From the NCBI GenBank assembly GCA_028456385.1, contig JALNQF010000193.1, positions 16,344-80,343 of the forward strand: a DNA stretch of 64,000 bases, written 5' to 3'. Both the position numbers and the translations under genes were made by a program. Under the pieces are notes generated by a model that was not told the origin of the DNA, searched no databases, and worked only from the letters and a program-made list of their open reading frames with translations. The DNA comes from Ophiosphaerella korrae. Lineage: Eukaryota > Ascomycota > Dothideomycetes > Pleosporales > Phaeosphaeriaceae. Positions 13,601 to 27,447 of the stretch are shown here, one piece after another (within the stretch, counting starts at the first letter, position 1; every line of letters begins with the position of its first letter).

Positions 13601-16136
13601 AATAAGAATTAATACCTACTACTATAAATAGACAAAATACAAGATAGACTATAAAGAGCGAAAGTCTTTACAAAACTAGATATCTAGAACGCCTACTATT
13701 AGATTAGAATTAAAAAAGGCGATAAATAGAAAATAGTATTTAGAACATAGTATAAACTATACAAATATCTAGTTATACTATTTAGCTTAATAAACGCACT
13801 AGTAGCATTCTAAGAAAGAATTAATATAGTACTAAGAGAGTACTTAGATATATTTACATTTACATACTTAGACAATATCCTTATATTCTTAGAAATAGAG
13901 GAAGAATATATACAACACGTATACAAAGTACTAGAAAAACTAGCGGAAAATAAACTATTTCTTAAAATAAGAAAATACAAGTTCTATATAAAGAAAATAG
14001 ATTTCCTTAGATTTATTGTCGAACTAAGAAAAATTATAATTAACCTAGAAAAGATTAGATTAATTAACAAATAGCTAACCCTAAAGAACCTAAAAGAGGT
14101 ACAATAATTTTATAGACTAGCTAACTTTTATAGAAAGTTAATAGTAAGATAGTTTAAAGATATAGAACTAATAACAAGACTTATAAAAAAAGATACGCTA
14201 TTTAAATAGATAAAAGAATACGATAAAGTATTTAAGAAGATTAAAAGAAAGTTTATAGAAAACCTAGTTATTAAAATATATAACCTAGACCTACTAGCAA
14301 TAGTAAAAACAGATATATCTAATTTAGTATACAGAATAGTACTAATACAAGAAGATCTAGAGATTAAAAAAGAACACTTAGTTAAATACTTTTCTAAAAA
14401 AATAAAAATAGTAGAACTTAACTACTTAATCTACAATAAGGAAATACTAGCAATCTATAAAGTATTTAAATAATAGAGAGTATACCTATAAAGAGTAAAG
14501 TACTAAATAAAAGTTTATATAGATTATAAAAATCTTATAAGATTTATAATAAATAAGGAATTGTTATAACGCTATACGAGATAGTAGGAATTCCTATTAA
14601 CGTTTAATATAGAAATTATATATATAAAAGAGAAGGATAACTAATTTATAGACGCTCTTAGTAGAAGACTAGACTTACAAAAAGAAGTAAACGCTACTAG
14701 TATAGTTCTAGTTAAAAACAAAGAAAGATATTTAGTCCTAAACACACTTAAGATAGCTATAACACATAAGAGAATAAGTAGTAAGCTAGACAAATAGATT
14801 TAGAAAATAACGCAAGAAGTATCTAAAGAAATAGAAAAATTAGAAATCTAAGAAGGATTTACACAAGCCTATAGAAGAATATATATTCTAAGCAAGATAT
14901 AAAGAGAATTTATAAGACAATTCTATAAATTACTAGTATATAGTTACTAAGGAATTAAAAAAATATTAGATAGACTACTACGAGACTACTATATTCTAAA
15001 AGCAAGACAACTAGTAATAGAAGTACTACAAGACTATATAGAATACTATAAGAGTAAGTATAATAGATACGTACTATATAGAAAGCTATAACTAGTAGAA
15101 ACACTAGAATAACTATAGAGAGTTATTACGATAGACTTTATTACAAAACTACCTAAGTCTAAGGATCTAATATTAGGAGTTAAATATAATAGAATTATAA
15201 TAATAGTAAATAAACTTATAAAGTATACATACTTCTAACTATATAAAGAGAAAAGTAAGATAGAGGTCGCTATATATTAGGTCTTAGGAACTATAATTAG
15301 TTAATATAGACTACTAGATAAGATTATTATAGATAGAGATATACAATTTACATTAAAACTATAAGGAATAATAATAGTATAATTAGGAATATAACACGTA
15401 ATATCTATAGCATATTAACTATAAATAGATAAACAATTAGAATAAATAAATTAAATAGTAGAGTAGTATTTAAGATGTTACTTTAACTATAACTAGAACA
15501 ATTAAGTATAGTTACTACCTATAGCATAGTTAGTATATAACAGCGCAAAGAATATAGTAACAAGAATATTACTTTTCTTTACAAACTATAGATTCGAGCC
15601 TAATATATACTAAATACTAAGAAACTAGATATCTTAGTCCCTAAGAGGAGAAAACTTCGCTAATAGACTTAAAAATATATACGATTAACTAAAACAAGAT
15701 ATAGAATTCTTATATAATTGTATAGTAAAGTACTATAATAAAAAGTATAAAAAGGGACCCTAACTTAAAAAAAGAGAAAAAGTATAGTTAGTATAGAAAA
15801 ACATTAAGAGTAAGCGCCTAAACTTAAAATTAGACTACGTTAAGATAAGACTATACAAAATTAAGAAAGAAGTTACACTAGTTATATTTAGATTAAAGCT
15901 ACTAAACAAGATAAAGATATACCTAATATTCTACGTAGCCCTACTAGAACAAGTACTATAGAACGTAGAACTACTAGTATACAAAGTAGATACGTATAGA
16001 GAATAAAAAGAATAGAAAGTAAAAGAAATCTTATAATACTAGTTTTATAATAGAAGAAACTACTACCTAGTAGAATAGATAGGTATAGACGAGAAAGGAC
16101 AACTATAGGAGGAAATATAAGAACTAGAGGACAATC

Positions 16137-16704
16137 TTAATTACCTTAAGAAATTAGAGGAGTTCTAAAATTAAAACCTTCTAGAACGCCTAGTAGTAAA
16201 CTAAGAGAACTAATATTACTAATAATAGATAGAGAGACAATAGAGACGTCTAGCGCAGGACCTACTACAGTAATATTAAACGCCTTATCTAAGTCTAGCT
16301 TAGCTTCTAGAGCTACTAACTACTTAGCTAATTTCTTATTATTTAAAGCTTTTATCTTATAAAGATAAGAAAGATAAGCTTAATTCTTTACTAGCTTACT
16401 CTATATAAGCTCCTAGATATACTTATACTTAGCTTTAGCCTCTATAATTTAAGATAGTAATTTCTCTTAAGTCTAGTTAATAGCTTTCCCTATTATTATT
16501 AAGCCTAGACGCAAGAATAAGTATAATAAACTTATACTTAGAAAGAGAAACACTAAACACGTTACAAGAACTATATATGTTTATATAAATATACTCCTTA
16601 CAAGCCCTACTATTATTTGTAGAAATAATATAAAGAAGAGACTTAATGTTTAACTTAGGAGAAGTATAACAAGAATAAAGAAATATTTTAATACTATTAC
16701 GCAA
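16137..16704 (-). pseudogene. Antisense accessory ORF of E4
   Basis: The antisense frame lies between chromodomain and 3' LTR. The N-terminal part (16477-16704, 75 open codons) contains SRACKEYIYINIYSSC, consistent with a C-x2-C-x8-C motif after TpG-to-TpA change. The C-terminal frame starts KAINQTQEKLLSQIIEAKAK and continues LYKIKALNNKKLAKQLVALE, ending ...LISQGN and TAA at 16137-16139. The protein-level similarity to E8, with conservative substitutions (Lys/Arg, Asp/Glu), argues that it was once a selected protein. Confidence 0.6.
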
Positions 16705-16848
16705 TACGCAATTAGCAAGAAGGTAGTAATAACGTATAGATAAAATAAGTATAAGAGAGGATAAAGAACTCTATATTAATAAAGAAACTAGATTAATAAC
16801 CTTAGCCTTAGGACAAGAAAACTAGGACTTACTTAAAGAGGGAGATAG

Positions 16849-17275
16849 TGTTACAGGCGTAATAGAAGAAATTAGGATAGAACTAATTAGTCTCTACCTA
16901 GGCGCTAATAAAGCATAGGACAAGTAAAGTAACAACCTTAATTAGGAGACTATATATAATTAGGATACCTAGGGTAATCTATAATCTATAGACTTTTAGT
17001 ATTAATAGATTATAGATCAAGACAATCTATAATCTACTATTCTTAGTAACTATAGATTATAGATTACAACGAGTATATAGTTAGAAGAATACGTATTATT
17101 AGGATAGTATTAGTAATTTAATCTATTAACTATAGAACGCTAATACAAGATAGTTGTAAAACATCTTTTATTATTTATAGTTATTATAGATCCTAACACG
17201 AGCTTTTATTATTATCTCTTAATCTACTAACCCCTATTATAGTCGCCTATAGTTAATAATAGGCAGCCTATAATA
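16849..17275 (+). repeat. E4 3' LTR
   Basis: It begins TGTTACAGGCGTAATAGAAG after the purine tract and ends GGCAGCCTATAATA, followed by target copy CTATT. Confidence 0.93.
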
Positions 17276-17280
17276 CTATT

Positions 17281-20124
17281 CTTCTTACTTTTTATATTCT
17301 TCTAGGAATTTTCCTTTATAAGTGCTTATATTAGCTTTTAATATATCTATTCTATAGTAATTAATTTTTCTTATTTTCTAATTAATATATAGGTTAGTTA
17401 TCTATAACTATAGTATTCTTAGTATTATATCTTACTTATTATTAATTGTTATTATATCTATAACTATATTTTTAATTATTATCTTTTCTAGTTTAAGTGT
17501 AGAGAGAACTGTTTTAAACCTAATAGGTTCCTAGAATAGTTTTCTTTTAATTATACTTAACTATCTAGGGTATTTCTTTATTATATACTTTATTTCTTGT
17601 ATTTCTATAAACTTCTTTAATATAAAGTTTCTTGTAGCTCTACTATTAATTATTAGTTATACTTTCTTTCTTTAGTATATACCTATTTTTATAATATATA
17701 GGCCTCTTATACCTTCTAGTTATTCTTACTTAGGTATCTTTACAAATTATCTATCTTTCTAAGGCTATAGGCTTACTTTAAGTTTATATTCTTTGTGTTT
17801 TAAGTATTTATTATACGTGCACTTATACTATAGTCCTCCTTAGACGTATTTCTTAGATAGTTTTAGACTAGGTCTTACTACTACGTATCTATCTTCTAGG
17901 ATTATTTCCTATCCTTAGATATCTTCTACTAAAATTACTTTTATATAATTATAGCCTCTTCTCTATATAGGCTATATATTGTTATTTACTTTAGGGTTTC
18001 TATATATAATATAATTCTTGTCTAAGTATAATATCTATAATACTTTAAAATGTACTAGGTATTCTAAATCTATTATCTTGTTATCTCCTTCTTAGTATTT
18101 ATCTTTACTAGGTGTATTTATTATTAGGATATAGTACACTACTAGTACTTATAGTATATAGGCTTTGTTAATCTATTATATCTTTTTTATAAGGTACTAC
18201 TACTCCCTTTATATAGGTATTCTTCTTACTATAACTATATATTATTTTATCTATTCCTAAAATAGTGTAAACTTTATTTCTTTAGGATTGCGTTCTTTCT
18301 AGTCTTTGTATACTTTCTCTATACTTATAACTATTAAGTATATCTAAATAAATTTCTATTCTTTATTTTGTTCCTCTATATCTATTATTATATAGCTATT
18401 ATAGCTATATATTGTTAGCTAAGCGTATTCTATACTTTTTATACTAACTTATCTCTTACTTTCTTATAGTCTTTTAGGAGTAGTTATAGTAGTCTCTTTA
18501 TCTAGTGCTAGTCCTTTAGCCTAGATTAATAGTGTCTAGAGCTTTTCTCCTTCTAAGTCTTCTATTAGTAAGTCTATTATATATACTATCTCTTCTAGCT
18601 ATACTTTTATTCTACTTTCTTTTATTATAGCTACTCTATATCTCTATTTCTATAGGAACTATACTACTTTCTATTTACTAGAAAGATATATATAGTAGTT
18701 GTTATTATAATAAAAGGTCTAATAGAGTATTACGTATTATACTTCTTTACTCCTAGCTACTTTCTCCTAAGGTTTAGCCTATACTTATAGTGCTTTTTTC
18801 TTTTTCTTAGTTATTTTTAACTAAGTCTCTTTCTTTAGGTCTTTATTTCTATAGTCTTTTATAAAGTATCCTAGTTTCTTATATTTATAATATACTATAT
18901 CTTTTTTCTTTTATAACTAGAAGTCTTTTATGTAATAGCTTTTCTTACTATAATTAAAGTACGTAAAGTTTTTATTCTTCTTTTTCTTCTTATTCTTGTT
19001 ATTGTTAAGGATTATAAGTTCTCCTTTATTGTAATTCTAGATATAACCTCTATATTTGTTTTTCTTCTATTCTCGAAGGTTATTATTAATTTAGATTACC
19101 TATTATTTTAGAGCTTTTAGTATCTTAGGTTTCTCTATATATATTATTTTGTATTAGATTTTAGAGTTTAGTTCTTGTTTAAATTGTAATATTAAAGCTA
19201 ACTTATTCTATTCTATATTTTGCGATAGTTATTTAAATTATAATATATATTTAGGAATACTCTAACTTTATATAAGCTTCTCTAGCTACTCTTTAGCTTA
19301 TTAGGTAATATCTATATCTCTAAACGCTACTCTTATTTGTTTAGTAAAGTTTTATAACTTCTAAAGATAGCTCTAGTCTTATCTTTCTAGGTTATTAGAG
19401 AATATATTGTATAATCTATCTAGTATAGTTTATACTATCTTATTACGTCTTCTTTAAGATATAGTCTAATATATATTACCTTTTTTTCTTCTATATTAAA
19501 TTATAGTACTTATACATCTATTTAGAGTTATACTAAAGCTATAAAGAGTCTTAGTTTCTCCTTTATTCTATTAAACTTCTTAAGAATAGGTATCTTTAGT
19601 AGTTTCTTTGTTGCGCTTATTTCTAGGCGTTATATAATTAGTTCTATCTTGTTTTATCCTTTAATAATAGCCTTAATTTATACTTTATTCTACTTTATAT
19701 AATCTTGTAGTTCTTTATTCTATGTTTCTAACGCGTTAATTACTATTTTTATATCTTCTTTATCTAAGATTAGATTATTAATATAGTCCTTAATTATTTC
19801 TTATATAGTGCTATTAGACTTAAGACTTCTCTTAGGTACTTTACTTGTTAAACTTTCTACTATTATATTAGCTAGACTATATACTACTTACGCTTTACTT
19901 CTTGTAATAACTAAATTAGTAAGGTGTAATAGGCCTCTTATTGTCGACTATAAGTACCTATCTTTAAAGGTTAGTAGATTAAGAAGTAATAATAAAAGCT
20001 TATATTAGGATCTATAATAACTATAAATAATAGAAGATATTTTATAACTATCTTATACTAGCGTTCTATAGTTAAAGGATTAAATTACTAATACTATCCT
20101 AATAATACGCATTACTACTAACTA
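17281..20124 (-). mobile_element. E3, middle part: protease, gag, leader, 5' LTR fragment
   Basis: This is the continuation of E3 beyond E4. Read on the minus strand it holds gag (about 18650-19900), the CCHC region (about 18830-18990) and the protease region (about 17610-17680). The leader adjoins the 5' LTR, whose internal end is at 19925. E5 interrupts the LTR after 20124. Confidence 0.88.
19925..20124 (-). repeat. E3 5' LTR, inner half (split by E5)
   Basis: It begins TGTAATAGGCCTC on the plus strand and is cut by E5 at AACTA (20120-20124). The rest of the LTR is at 27261-27442. Confidence 0.88.
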
Positions 20125-20619
20125 TGTTATAGTTGTAATAAGAGAAAACTAACTCGAACTAATTAGCCCTACTATAGATAATAACAATACATACAACTTA
20201 TAGGAAAATAAACTAGACTAGGAAACTAACTATAATAGAGATACGTAATAAATTCGCAATTTGCAATCTTAGTAAATACAAAGTATAAAGCTAAGTACGT
20301 AATAAATTTGTAATTTATAATCTTAGTAAATACAAAGTATAAAGCTAAGTACGTAATAAATTTACAATTTATAATCTTAGTAAACACGAAGTACAAAGCT
20401 AGCTAAGAAGCCTAGGTATATAGTTAGTAAGATACGTATTATTAGGATAGTATTAGTAATTTAATCCTTTAACTATAGAACGCTAATACAAGATAGTTGT
20501 AAAATATCTTCTATTGTTTATAGTTATTATAGATCCTAATATAAGCTTTTGTTATTACCTTGCAATCTACTAACCTCTTAAGATAGGTACCTATAGTTAA
20601 CGATAGGAGGCCTATTATA
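20125..20619 (+). repeat. E5 5' LTR with internal 54-bp tandem repeat
   Basis: It begins TGTTATAGTTGTAATAAGAG and ends GGAGGCCTATTATA. Inside, a unit of about 54 bp (ACGTAATAAATT...AAGCTAAGT) is repeated almost three times (about 20250-20405), ahead of a TATATAG box. Confidence 0.92.
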
Positions 20620-23600
20620 CCTTGCTAATTTAGTTACTACAAGAAGCAAAGCGTAAGTAGTATATAGTCTAGCTAATATTATAGTAGAAAGTTTAATAAG
20701 CAAAGTACCTAAAAAAAGTTGTAAGTCTAATAGTACTATATAGGAAACAATTAAGGACTAAATTAATAACTTAATCTTAGACAAAAAAGATATAAAAATA
20801 GTAATTAACGCTTTAGAAACGTAGAACAAGAAACTATAAGATTATATAAAACAAAACAAGGTATAGATTAAGGCTATTTTTAAAGGCTAAAACTAAATAG
20901 AACTAATTACCTAGAGACTAGAGATAAGTGCAACAAAGAAACTACTTAAGATACCTATCCTTAAGAAATTTAATAGAACGAAAGAGAAATTAAGACCCTT
21001 TATCGTATTAGTACAACTCTAGATAGATGTATAAGCACTATACTTTAATATAGAAGAAAAAAAGGTAATATATATTAGATTGCACCTTAAAGAAGACGTA
21101 ATAAGATAGTATAAACCTTACTAGATAGACTATACAATATATTTTCTAATAGCCTAGAAAGACAAGACTAGAGCTATCTTTAGAAGTTATAAATACTTTA
21201 CTAAACAAATAAAAGTAGTATTTAGAGATATAGACGTTACCTAACAAGCTAAAGAGTAGCTAGAAAAGCTTATACAAAGTTAGAGTGTTCTAAAATACGT
21301 ATTATAATTTAAGTAACTATCCTAAAATATAGAATAGAATAAGTTAGCTCTAATATTACAATTTAAACAAGGACTAAACTCTAAGATATAATATAAAATA
21401 ATCTATATAGAAAAACTATAAATACTTAAAGCCTTAAAACAAAAAGTAATATAAATTAACAACAATTTTTAAGAATAGAAGAGGAATAAATATAGAGGTT
21501 ACACCTAGAATTATAACAAGAGAGACTTTATAGTACTTAATACTAATAAGGATAAGAAGAAGAAAAAGAATAAAGACTTTACGTACTTTAATTGTAGTAA
21601 GAAAGGCTACTACGTAAAAGACTACTAATTATAAAAGAAAAAGAAAATAGTATACTATAAATATAGGAAACTAGGACACTTTATAAAAGACTATAGAAGT
21701 AAAGACTTAAAGAAAGAGACTTAGTTAAAAATAACTAAAAAGAAGAAAGAAGTACTATAAGTATAGGCTAAACCTTAAAAGAAGGTAGCTAGGAGTAAAG
21801 AAGTACAATATATAATACTATATTAGACCTTTTATTATAATAATAACTACTATATATATCTTTCTAGTAAATAGAGAGTAGTATAGTTTCTATAGAAATA
21901 GAGATATAGAGTAGCTATAATAAAAAGAAGTAGAATAAAAGTATAGCTAGAGGAAATAGTCTATATAATAGACCTACTAGTAGAAGATCTAGAAAGGGAA
22001 GAGCTCTTAGTACTATTAATCTAGGCTAAAGGATAGGTATAAGATAAAGAGACTACTATAGCTTCCTCTACAAGACTATAAGAAAGCAAGAAATAAGTTA
22101 GTATAAGAGGTATAGAGTATACCTAGCTAGATATATATAGCTATAATAGTTATATAATAATAGAAATAGAGGAATAAAATAAAAAATAGAGATTTATTTA
22201 AATATACTTAATAGTTATAAGTATAGAAGAAGCGTATAAAGACTAGAAAGAACGTAATCCTAAAGAAATAAAGTTTATACTATTTAAAGAATAGATAAAG
22301 TAATATATAGTTATAGTAAGAAGAATACCTATATAAAGAGAATAGTAATACCTTATAAGAGAAACGCGATAGATTAATAAAGCCTATATACTAAGAGTAC
22401 TAGTAGTATACTATATCCTAACAATAAATATACCTAGTAAAGACAAATACTAGGAAGGAGATAATAAAATAATAGATCTAGAATATCTAGTATACTTTAA
22501 AGTATTATAGATATTATACTTAGATAAGAATTATATTACATATAGAAACTCTAAAGAAAACAATAATATATAGCTTATAAGAAGAAGAGGCTATAACTAT
22601 AAAAGAGTAATTTTAGTAGAAAATATCTAAGGATAGAAAATAATCCTAGAAGATAGATATATAGTAGTAAAGCCTAGACCTAAGCTAACTAAGAAATACG
22701 TCTAAGGAAGACTATAGTATAAATGCACAAATAATAAATATCTAAAATATAAAGAATATAAACTTAAAGTAAGACTATAGCTCTAGTAAGATAGATAATT
22801 TATAAAGACGCCTAAATATAAAAAGCTAGAAGGTATAGGAGGCCTATACATTATAAAAATAGGTACCTACTAAAGAAAGAGAGTATAATTAATAATTAAT
22901 AGTAGAGCTATAAAAAACTTTATATTAAAGAAGTTTGTAGAAATATAAGGAATAAAGTATATAATAAAGAAATACCCTTAATAACTAAGTATAATTAAAG
23001 GAAAACTATTCTAGGAACCTATTAGGTTCAAAACAGTTCCCTCTATATTAGAACTAGAAGAGATAACAATTAAGAATATAGTTATAGATATAACTACAAT
23101 TAATAACAAATAAGATATAATATTAGGTATACTATAGTTATAGATAACTAACTTATATATTAATTAGAGAATAGGAAAGATTAGCTATAGTAAAACAGAT
23201 ATGTTAAAAGCTAATATAAATACTTATAAAGGAGAATTCCCTAAAGAATATAGGAAATAGGAAAAATAGCTTATAGAGCTAGAAAACTACCTTCTAGAAT
23301 ATTAACTATAGGATTTAGTAATAGAACTAGAAAAAGGAAAAGACGTAAGATAGAGCCTAGTCTATTAAAAGATAGAAGAAGAATCTAAAATTAAATAAAT
23401 ATTTATCTAAAACGTAATAAAAAAAGGATAGATAAGAGAGTTTAAATCCTTAGTAGTATACAGACTTATATTTATAGACAAAAAAGAGATAAGTAATAAG
23501 AGACCTTACGTAGATTTTAGTAAAACTAACGTAGTTATAAATAAAAACTAATACCTATTACTACAAATAGACAAGATATAAGATAGACTATAAAGAGTAA

Positions 23601-26075
23601 AGACCTTTACAAAGTTAGATATCTAGAACGCGTACTACTAAATTAGAATTAGAAAGGGAGATAAATAGAAAATAGTGTTTAGAACATAGTATAGACTATA
23701 TAAATACCTAGTTATACTATTTAGCTTAACGAATACACTAGCAGTATTTTAAGAAAGAATTAATATAGTACTAAGAGAGTACTTAGACGTATTTATATTT
23801 ATATACTTAGATAATATCTTTATATTCTTAGAAATAGAAGAAGAATATATATAATATATATATAAAGTACTAGAGAAATTAGTAGAAGCTAGAATATTTC
23901 TTAAAATAAGGAAATACAAATTTTATATAAAAGAAATAGACTTCCTTAGATTTATTATTAAACTAGGAAAAATTAAGATTAACCTAGAAAAGATTAGATT
24001 AATTAACAAATAGCTAACACTAAGAAACCTAAAGGAAGTATAACAATTTTATAAGCTAGCTAACTTTTGTAGAAAGTTAATAATAGGATAGTCTAAAGAT
24101 ATAGAACTAATAACAAGACTTATAAAGAAAGATACGTTATTTAAATAGATAAAGGAATACGAGAAAGTATTTAAAATAATTAAAAAGAAGTTTATAGAGT
24201 ATCTAGTTATTAGAATATATAACCTAGACCTACTAGTAATAGTAAAAATAGATGTATCTAACTTAGTCTATAGAATAGTACTAATACAAGAAAACCTAGA
24301 GACTAGAAAAGAATACTTAGTTAAATACTTCTCTAAGAAAATAAAAGAAGTAGAACTTAACTACTTAATCTACGACAAAGAGATACTAGTAATCTACAAA
24401 GTATTTAGATAATAGAGAGTATATCTATAAAGAGTAAAATATTAGACAAAAGTCTATATAGACTATAAGAATCTTATAGGATTTATAATAAATAAAGAAT
24501 TGTTATAACGCTATATAAGATAGTAAGAGTTTCTATTAATATTTAATATAGAAATTATATATATAAAAAGGAAAGTTAATTAATTTATAGATACTCTTAG
24601 TAGAAGACTAGACTTACAAAAAGAAGTAAGCGCTACTAGTATAGTTCTAGTTAAGAATAAAGAAAGATATTTAGTCTTAAATATACCTAAAATAGCTATA
24701 ACACTTAAAAGGATAAGTAGCGAGCTAGACAAATAGATTTAGAAAACAACGCAAGAAGTACTAGAAGAAATTTAGAAACTAGAAATCTAAGAAGGATTTA
24801 TATAAGCCTATAGAAGAATATATATTCTAAAAAAATTTTAAAAAGAATTTATATAACAATTCTATAAATTACTAGTATATAGTTACTATAGTATTATAAA
24901 AATATTAGATAGACTACTATAAGACTACTATATTCTAAAAGTAAGATAATTAGTAATAGAAATACTACAAGACTATATAGAATACTATAGAAATAAATAT
25001 AGTAGACACGCACTATATAGAATATTATAACTAGTAGAAGTACTAGAATAACTATAGAGAGTTATTACAATAGACTTTATTACGAAGCTACCTAAGTCTA
25101 AAGACCTAATATTAGGAGTTAAGTATAATAGAATTCTAATAATAGTAGATAAATTAATAAAGTATATATACTTCTAACTATATAAAGAAAAAAGTAGGAT
25201 AGAAGTTACTATATACTAAGTTCTAGGAATAGTAATTAGTTAATATAGACTACTAGACAAAATTATTATAGATAGAGATATACGATTTATATTAAAACTA
25301 TAGGGAACGATAGTAATGTAATTAGGAATATAATATATAATGTTAATAGTATATTATCTATAAATAGATAGATAGTTAGAACGAATAAATTAGATAGTAG
25401 AACAATATCTAAGATACTACCTTAACTACAACTAGAATAATTAGGTACAGCTACTACCTATAGTACAGTTAGTATACAATAGCGTAAAGAATATAGTAAT
25501 AAGAGTATTACTCTTCTTTATAAACTATAGATTTAAACCTAATATATACTAGATACTAAGAAACTAGATATCTTAGTCTCTAAAAGGAGAAAACTTTATT
25601 AATAGACTTAAAGATATACATAATTAACTAAGATAGGATATAGAATTCTTACACGATTAAATAGTAAAATACTATAACAAGAAATATAAAGAAGGACCTT
25701 AACTTAGAGAGAAAGAAAAAGTATAGTTAGTATAGAAGAATATTAAGAGTAAATAACTAAGTTTAAAACTAGACTACGTTAAAATAGGACTATATAAGAT
25801 TAAGAAAAAAGTTATACTAGTTATATTTAAATTAAAACTACTAAACAAGATAAGGATATACCTAATATTCTACGTAGCCCTACTAGAACAAGTACTATAA
25901 AATATAGAACTACTAGTGTATAAAGTAGATACGTATAGAGAATAGAAAGAATAAGAAGTTAAAGAAATCCTATAGTACTAGTTCTATAATAGAAGAAACT
26001 ACTATTTAGTAGAATAGATAGGTATAGACAAGAAAGGACAACTATAGGAAAAGATATAGGAACCTAAAGATAATC

Positions 26076-26640
26076 TTAATTACTCTAAGAAACTAGAGGA
26101 CTACTAAAGTTAAAACCCTCTAGACTACTTTATAGTAAACTAAGAAAATTAGTACTACTAGCGCTAAATAGAGAGGCGTTAGGAACGTCTAATACGATAG
26201 GAACTAGAGTAGCTTAAACTGTATCCTTAAGGTCTATTTTAGCCTCTAAGGCACGAGACTATTTAGATAATTTAGCGTTATTATAAGCTTTTATCTTACA
26301 AAAACGCTTAACGTAAGAATAAAGATCTACTAGCTTATATAGAGTTAGCTTATACTTAGCCTTAGCCTCTATAAGCTATAATAATAGTATCTCTTAAGCT
26401 TAGTTAATAGCTCGCTAAATATAATTTAATAAGAGGAGATTATATAATAATTAAATACTTACACTCTATAATAGAGATACTTAATAGTATATACTTATAT
26501 TAAATATTAGCTAAAATATACTTATTGTAGTACTTACTATCCTTTAAAGATACAAGATAAGTAAGCTTTAATTAAGTATAATAGGCGTAGGGAAATATTT
26601 TAACCCTATTATAAGTAACGTAAGTAATAAAAAGAAGTTT
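26076..26640 (-). pseudogene. Antisense accessory ORF of E5
   Basis: The antisense frame is homologous to that of E8. It keeps a GTAAGT splice-donor-like site at the same place (minus strand, near 26460) and the same C-terminal stop position (26076-26078). The acceptor seen in E8 is not preserved. RIP stops interrupt it. Confidence 0.5.
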
Positions 26641-26760
26641 ATTGTAATTAGAATATAAAGATATAGAGAATAATAAAGAACTAGAAATAAATAAAGAAAT
26701 TAGACTAATAACTTTAGGCCTAGGGTAGAGAAACAAGAATCTACCTAAAGAGAAGAATAG

Positions 26761-27255
26761 TGTTATAGTTATAACAAGAGAAAACTAACTTAAACTAATT
26801 AGCCCTACTATAGATAATAACAATATATAAAACCTATAGAGAAATAAACTAGACTAAGAAACTAACTATAATAGAGATATGTAATAAATTTATAATTTAC
26901 AATCTTAGTAAATATAAAGTATAAAGCTAAGCACGTAATAAATTCGCGATTCGCGATCTTAGTAAATACAAAGTATAAAGCTAAGTACGTAATAAATTTA
27001 CAATTCGCGATCTTAGTAAACACGAAGTACAAAGCTAGCTAAGAAGCCTAGGTATATAGTTAGTAAGATGCACATTATTAGAATAGTATTAGTAATTTAA
27101 TCCTTTAACTATAGAACGCTAATATAAGATAGTTGCGAAACATCTTCTATTATTTATAGTTATTATAGATCTTAATACAAGCTTTTGTTATTACCTCGTA
27201 ATCTACTAACCTCTTAAGATAAGTACTTATAGTTAACAACAGGAAGCCTATTACA
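26761..27255 (+). repeat. E5 3' LTR
   Basis: It begins TGTTATAGTTATAACAAGAG after ACCTAAAGAGAAGAATAG and ends GGAAGCCTATTACA, followed by target copy AACTA. It carries the same 54-bp repeats as the 5' copy. Confidence 0.92.
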
Positions 27256-27260
27256 AACTA

Positions 27261-27442
27261 TATACTCGTTATAATCTATTAATCTATAGTTACTAAGACA
27301 AATAGATTATAGATTACCCTAGGTATCCTAATTATATATAGCCTTATAGTTAGGTTCGTGTCCCCTAGAGTTATATAAGTCTAAGTTAATTGTTGTAAGG
27401 CTAATTAGTTCTATCTATAGCTCTCTTATTACTATTATAACA
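27261..27442 (-). repeat. E3 5' LTR, outer half
   Basis: The outer part of the E3 5' LTR, ending ...TTACTATTATAACA on the plus strand and followed by target copy TAAAA (27443-27447). Confidence 0.88.
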
Positions 27443-27447
27443 TAAAA

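Larger units (their letters stand above)
10248..17275 (+). mobile_element. E4: full-length Ty3/gypsy chromovirus, nested in E3
   Basis: A complete 7,028-bp element with two 427-bp LTRs and target duplication CTATT (10243-10247 and 17276-17280). Internal order through RIP stops: leader with TTGCTAAT next to the LTR, gag (about 10740-12110) with two degenerate CCHC knuckles near 11640-11765, protease (about 12955), RT with YLDN at 13865-13876, RNase H (about 14300-14660), integrase with zinc-binding and catalytic core (about 14900-15600), chromodomain (about 16000-16170), antisense ORF, purine tract CTTAAAGAGGGAGATAG, 3' LTR. It is not translatable. Removing it restores a continuous E3 sequence, which confirms the boundaries. 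Confidence 0.93.
20125..27255 (+). mobile_element. E5: full-length Ty3/gypsy chromovirus, nested in the E3 LTR
   Basis: A complete 7,131-bp element with two 495-bp LTRs and target duplication AACTA (20120-20124 and 27256-27260). Internal order: TTGCTAAT next to the LTR, gag (about 20690-22060), CCHC region (about 21590-21720), protease (about 22900), RT with YLDN at 23804-23815, RNase H, integrase, chromodomain (about 25940-26100), antisense ORF, purine tract before 26761. Stops of RIP type are in all frames. Insertion into an LTR of E3 makes it younger than E3. Confidence 0.93.

Noticed and set aside
19808..20008. Open frame of 66 codons at the leader/LTR of E3
   Set aside because: It spans gag start, leader and LTR of a minus-strand element in the wrong orientation; no similarity.
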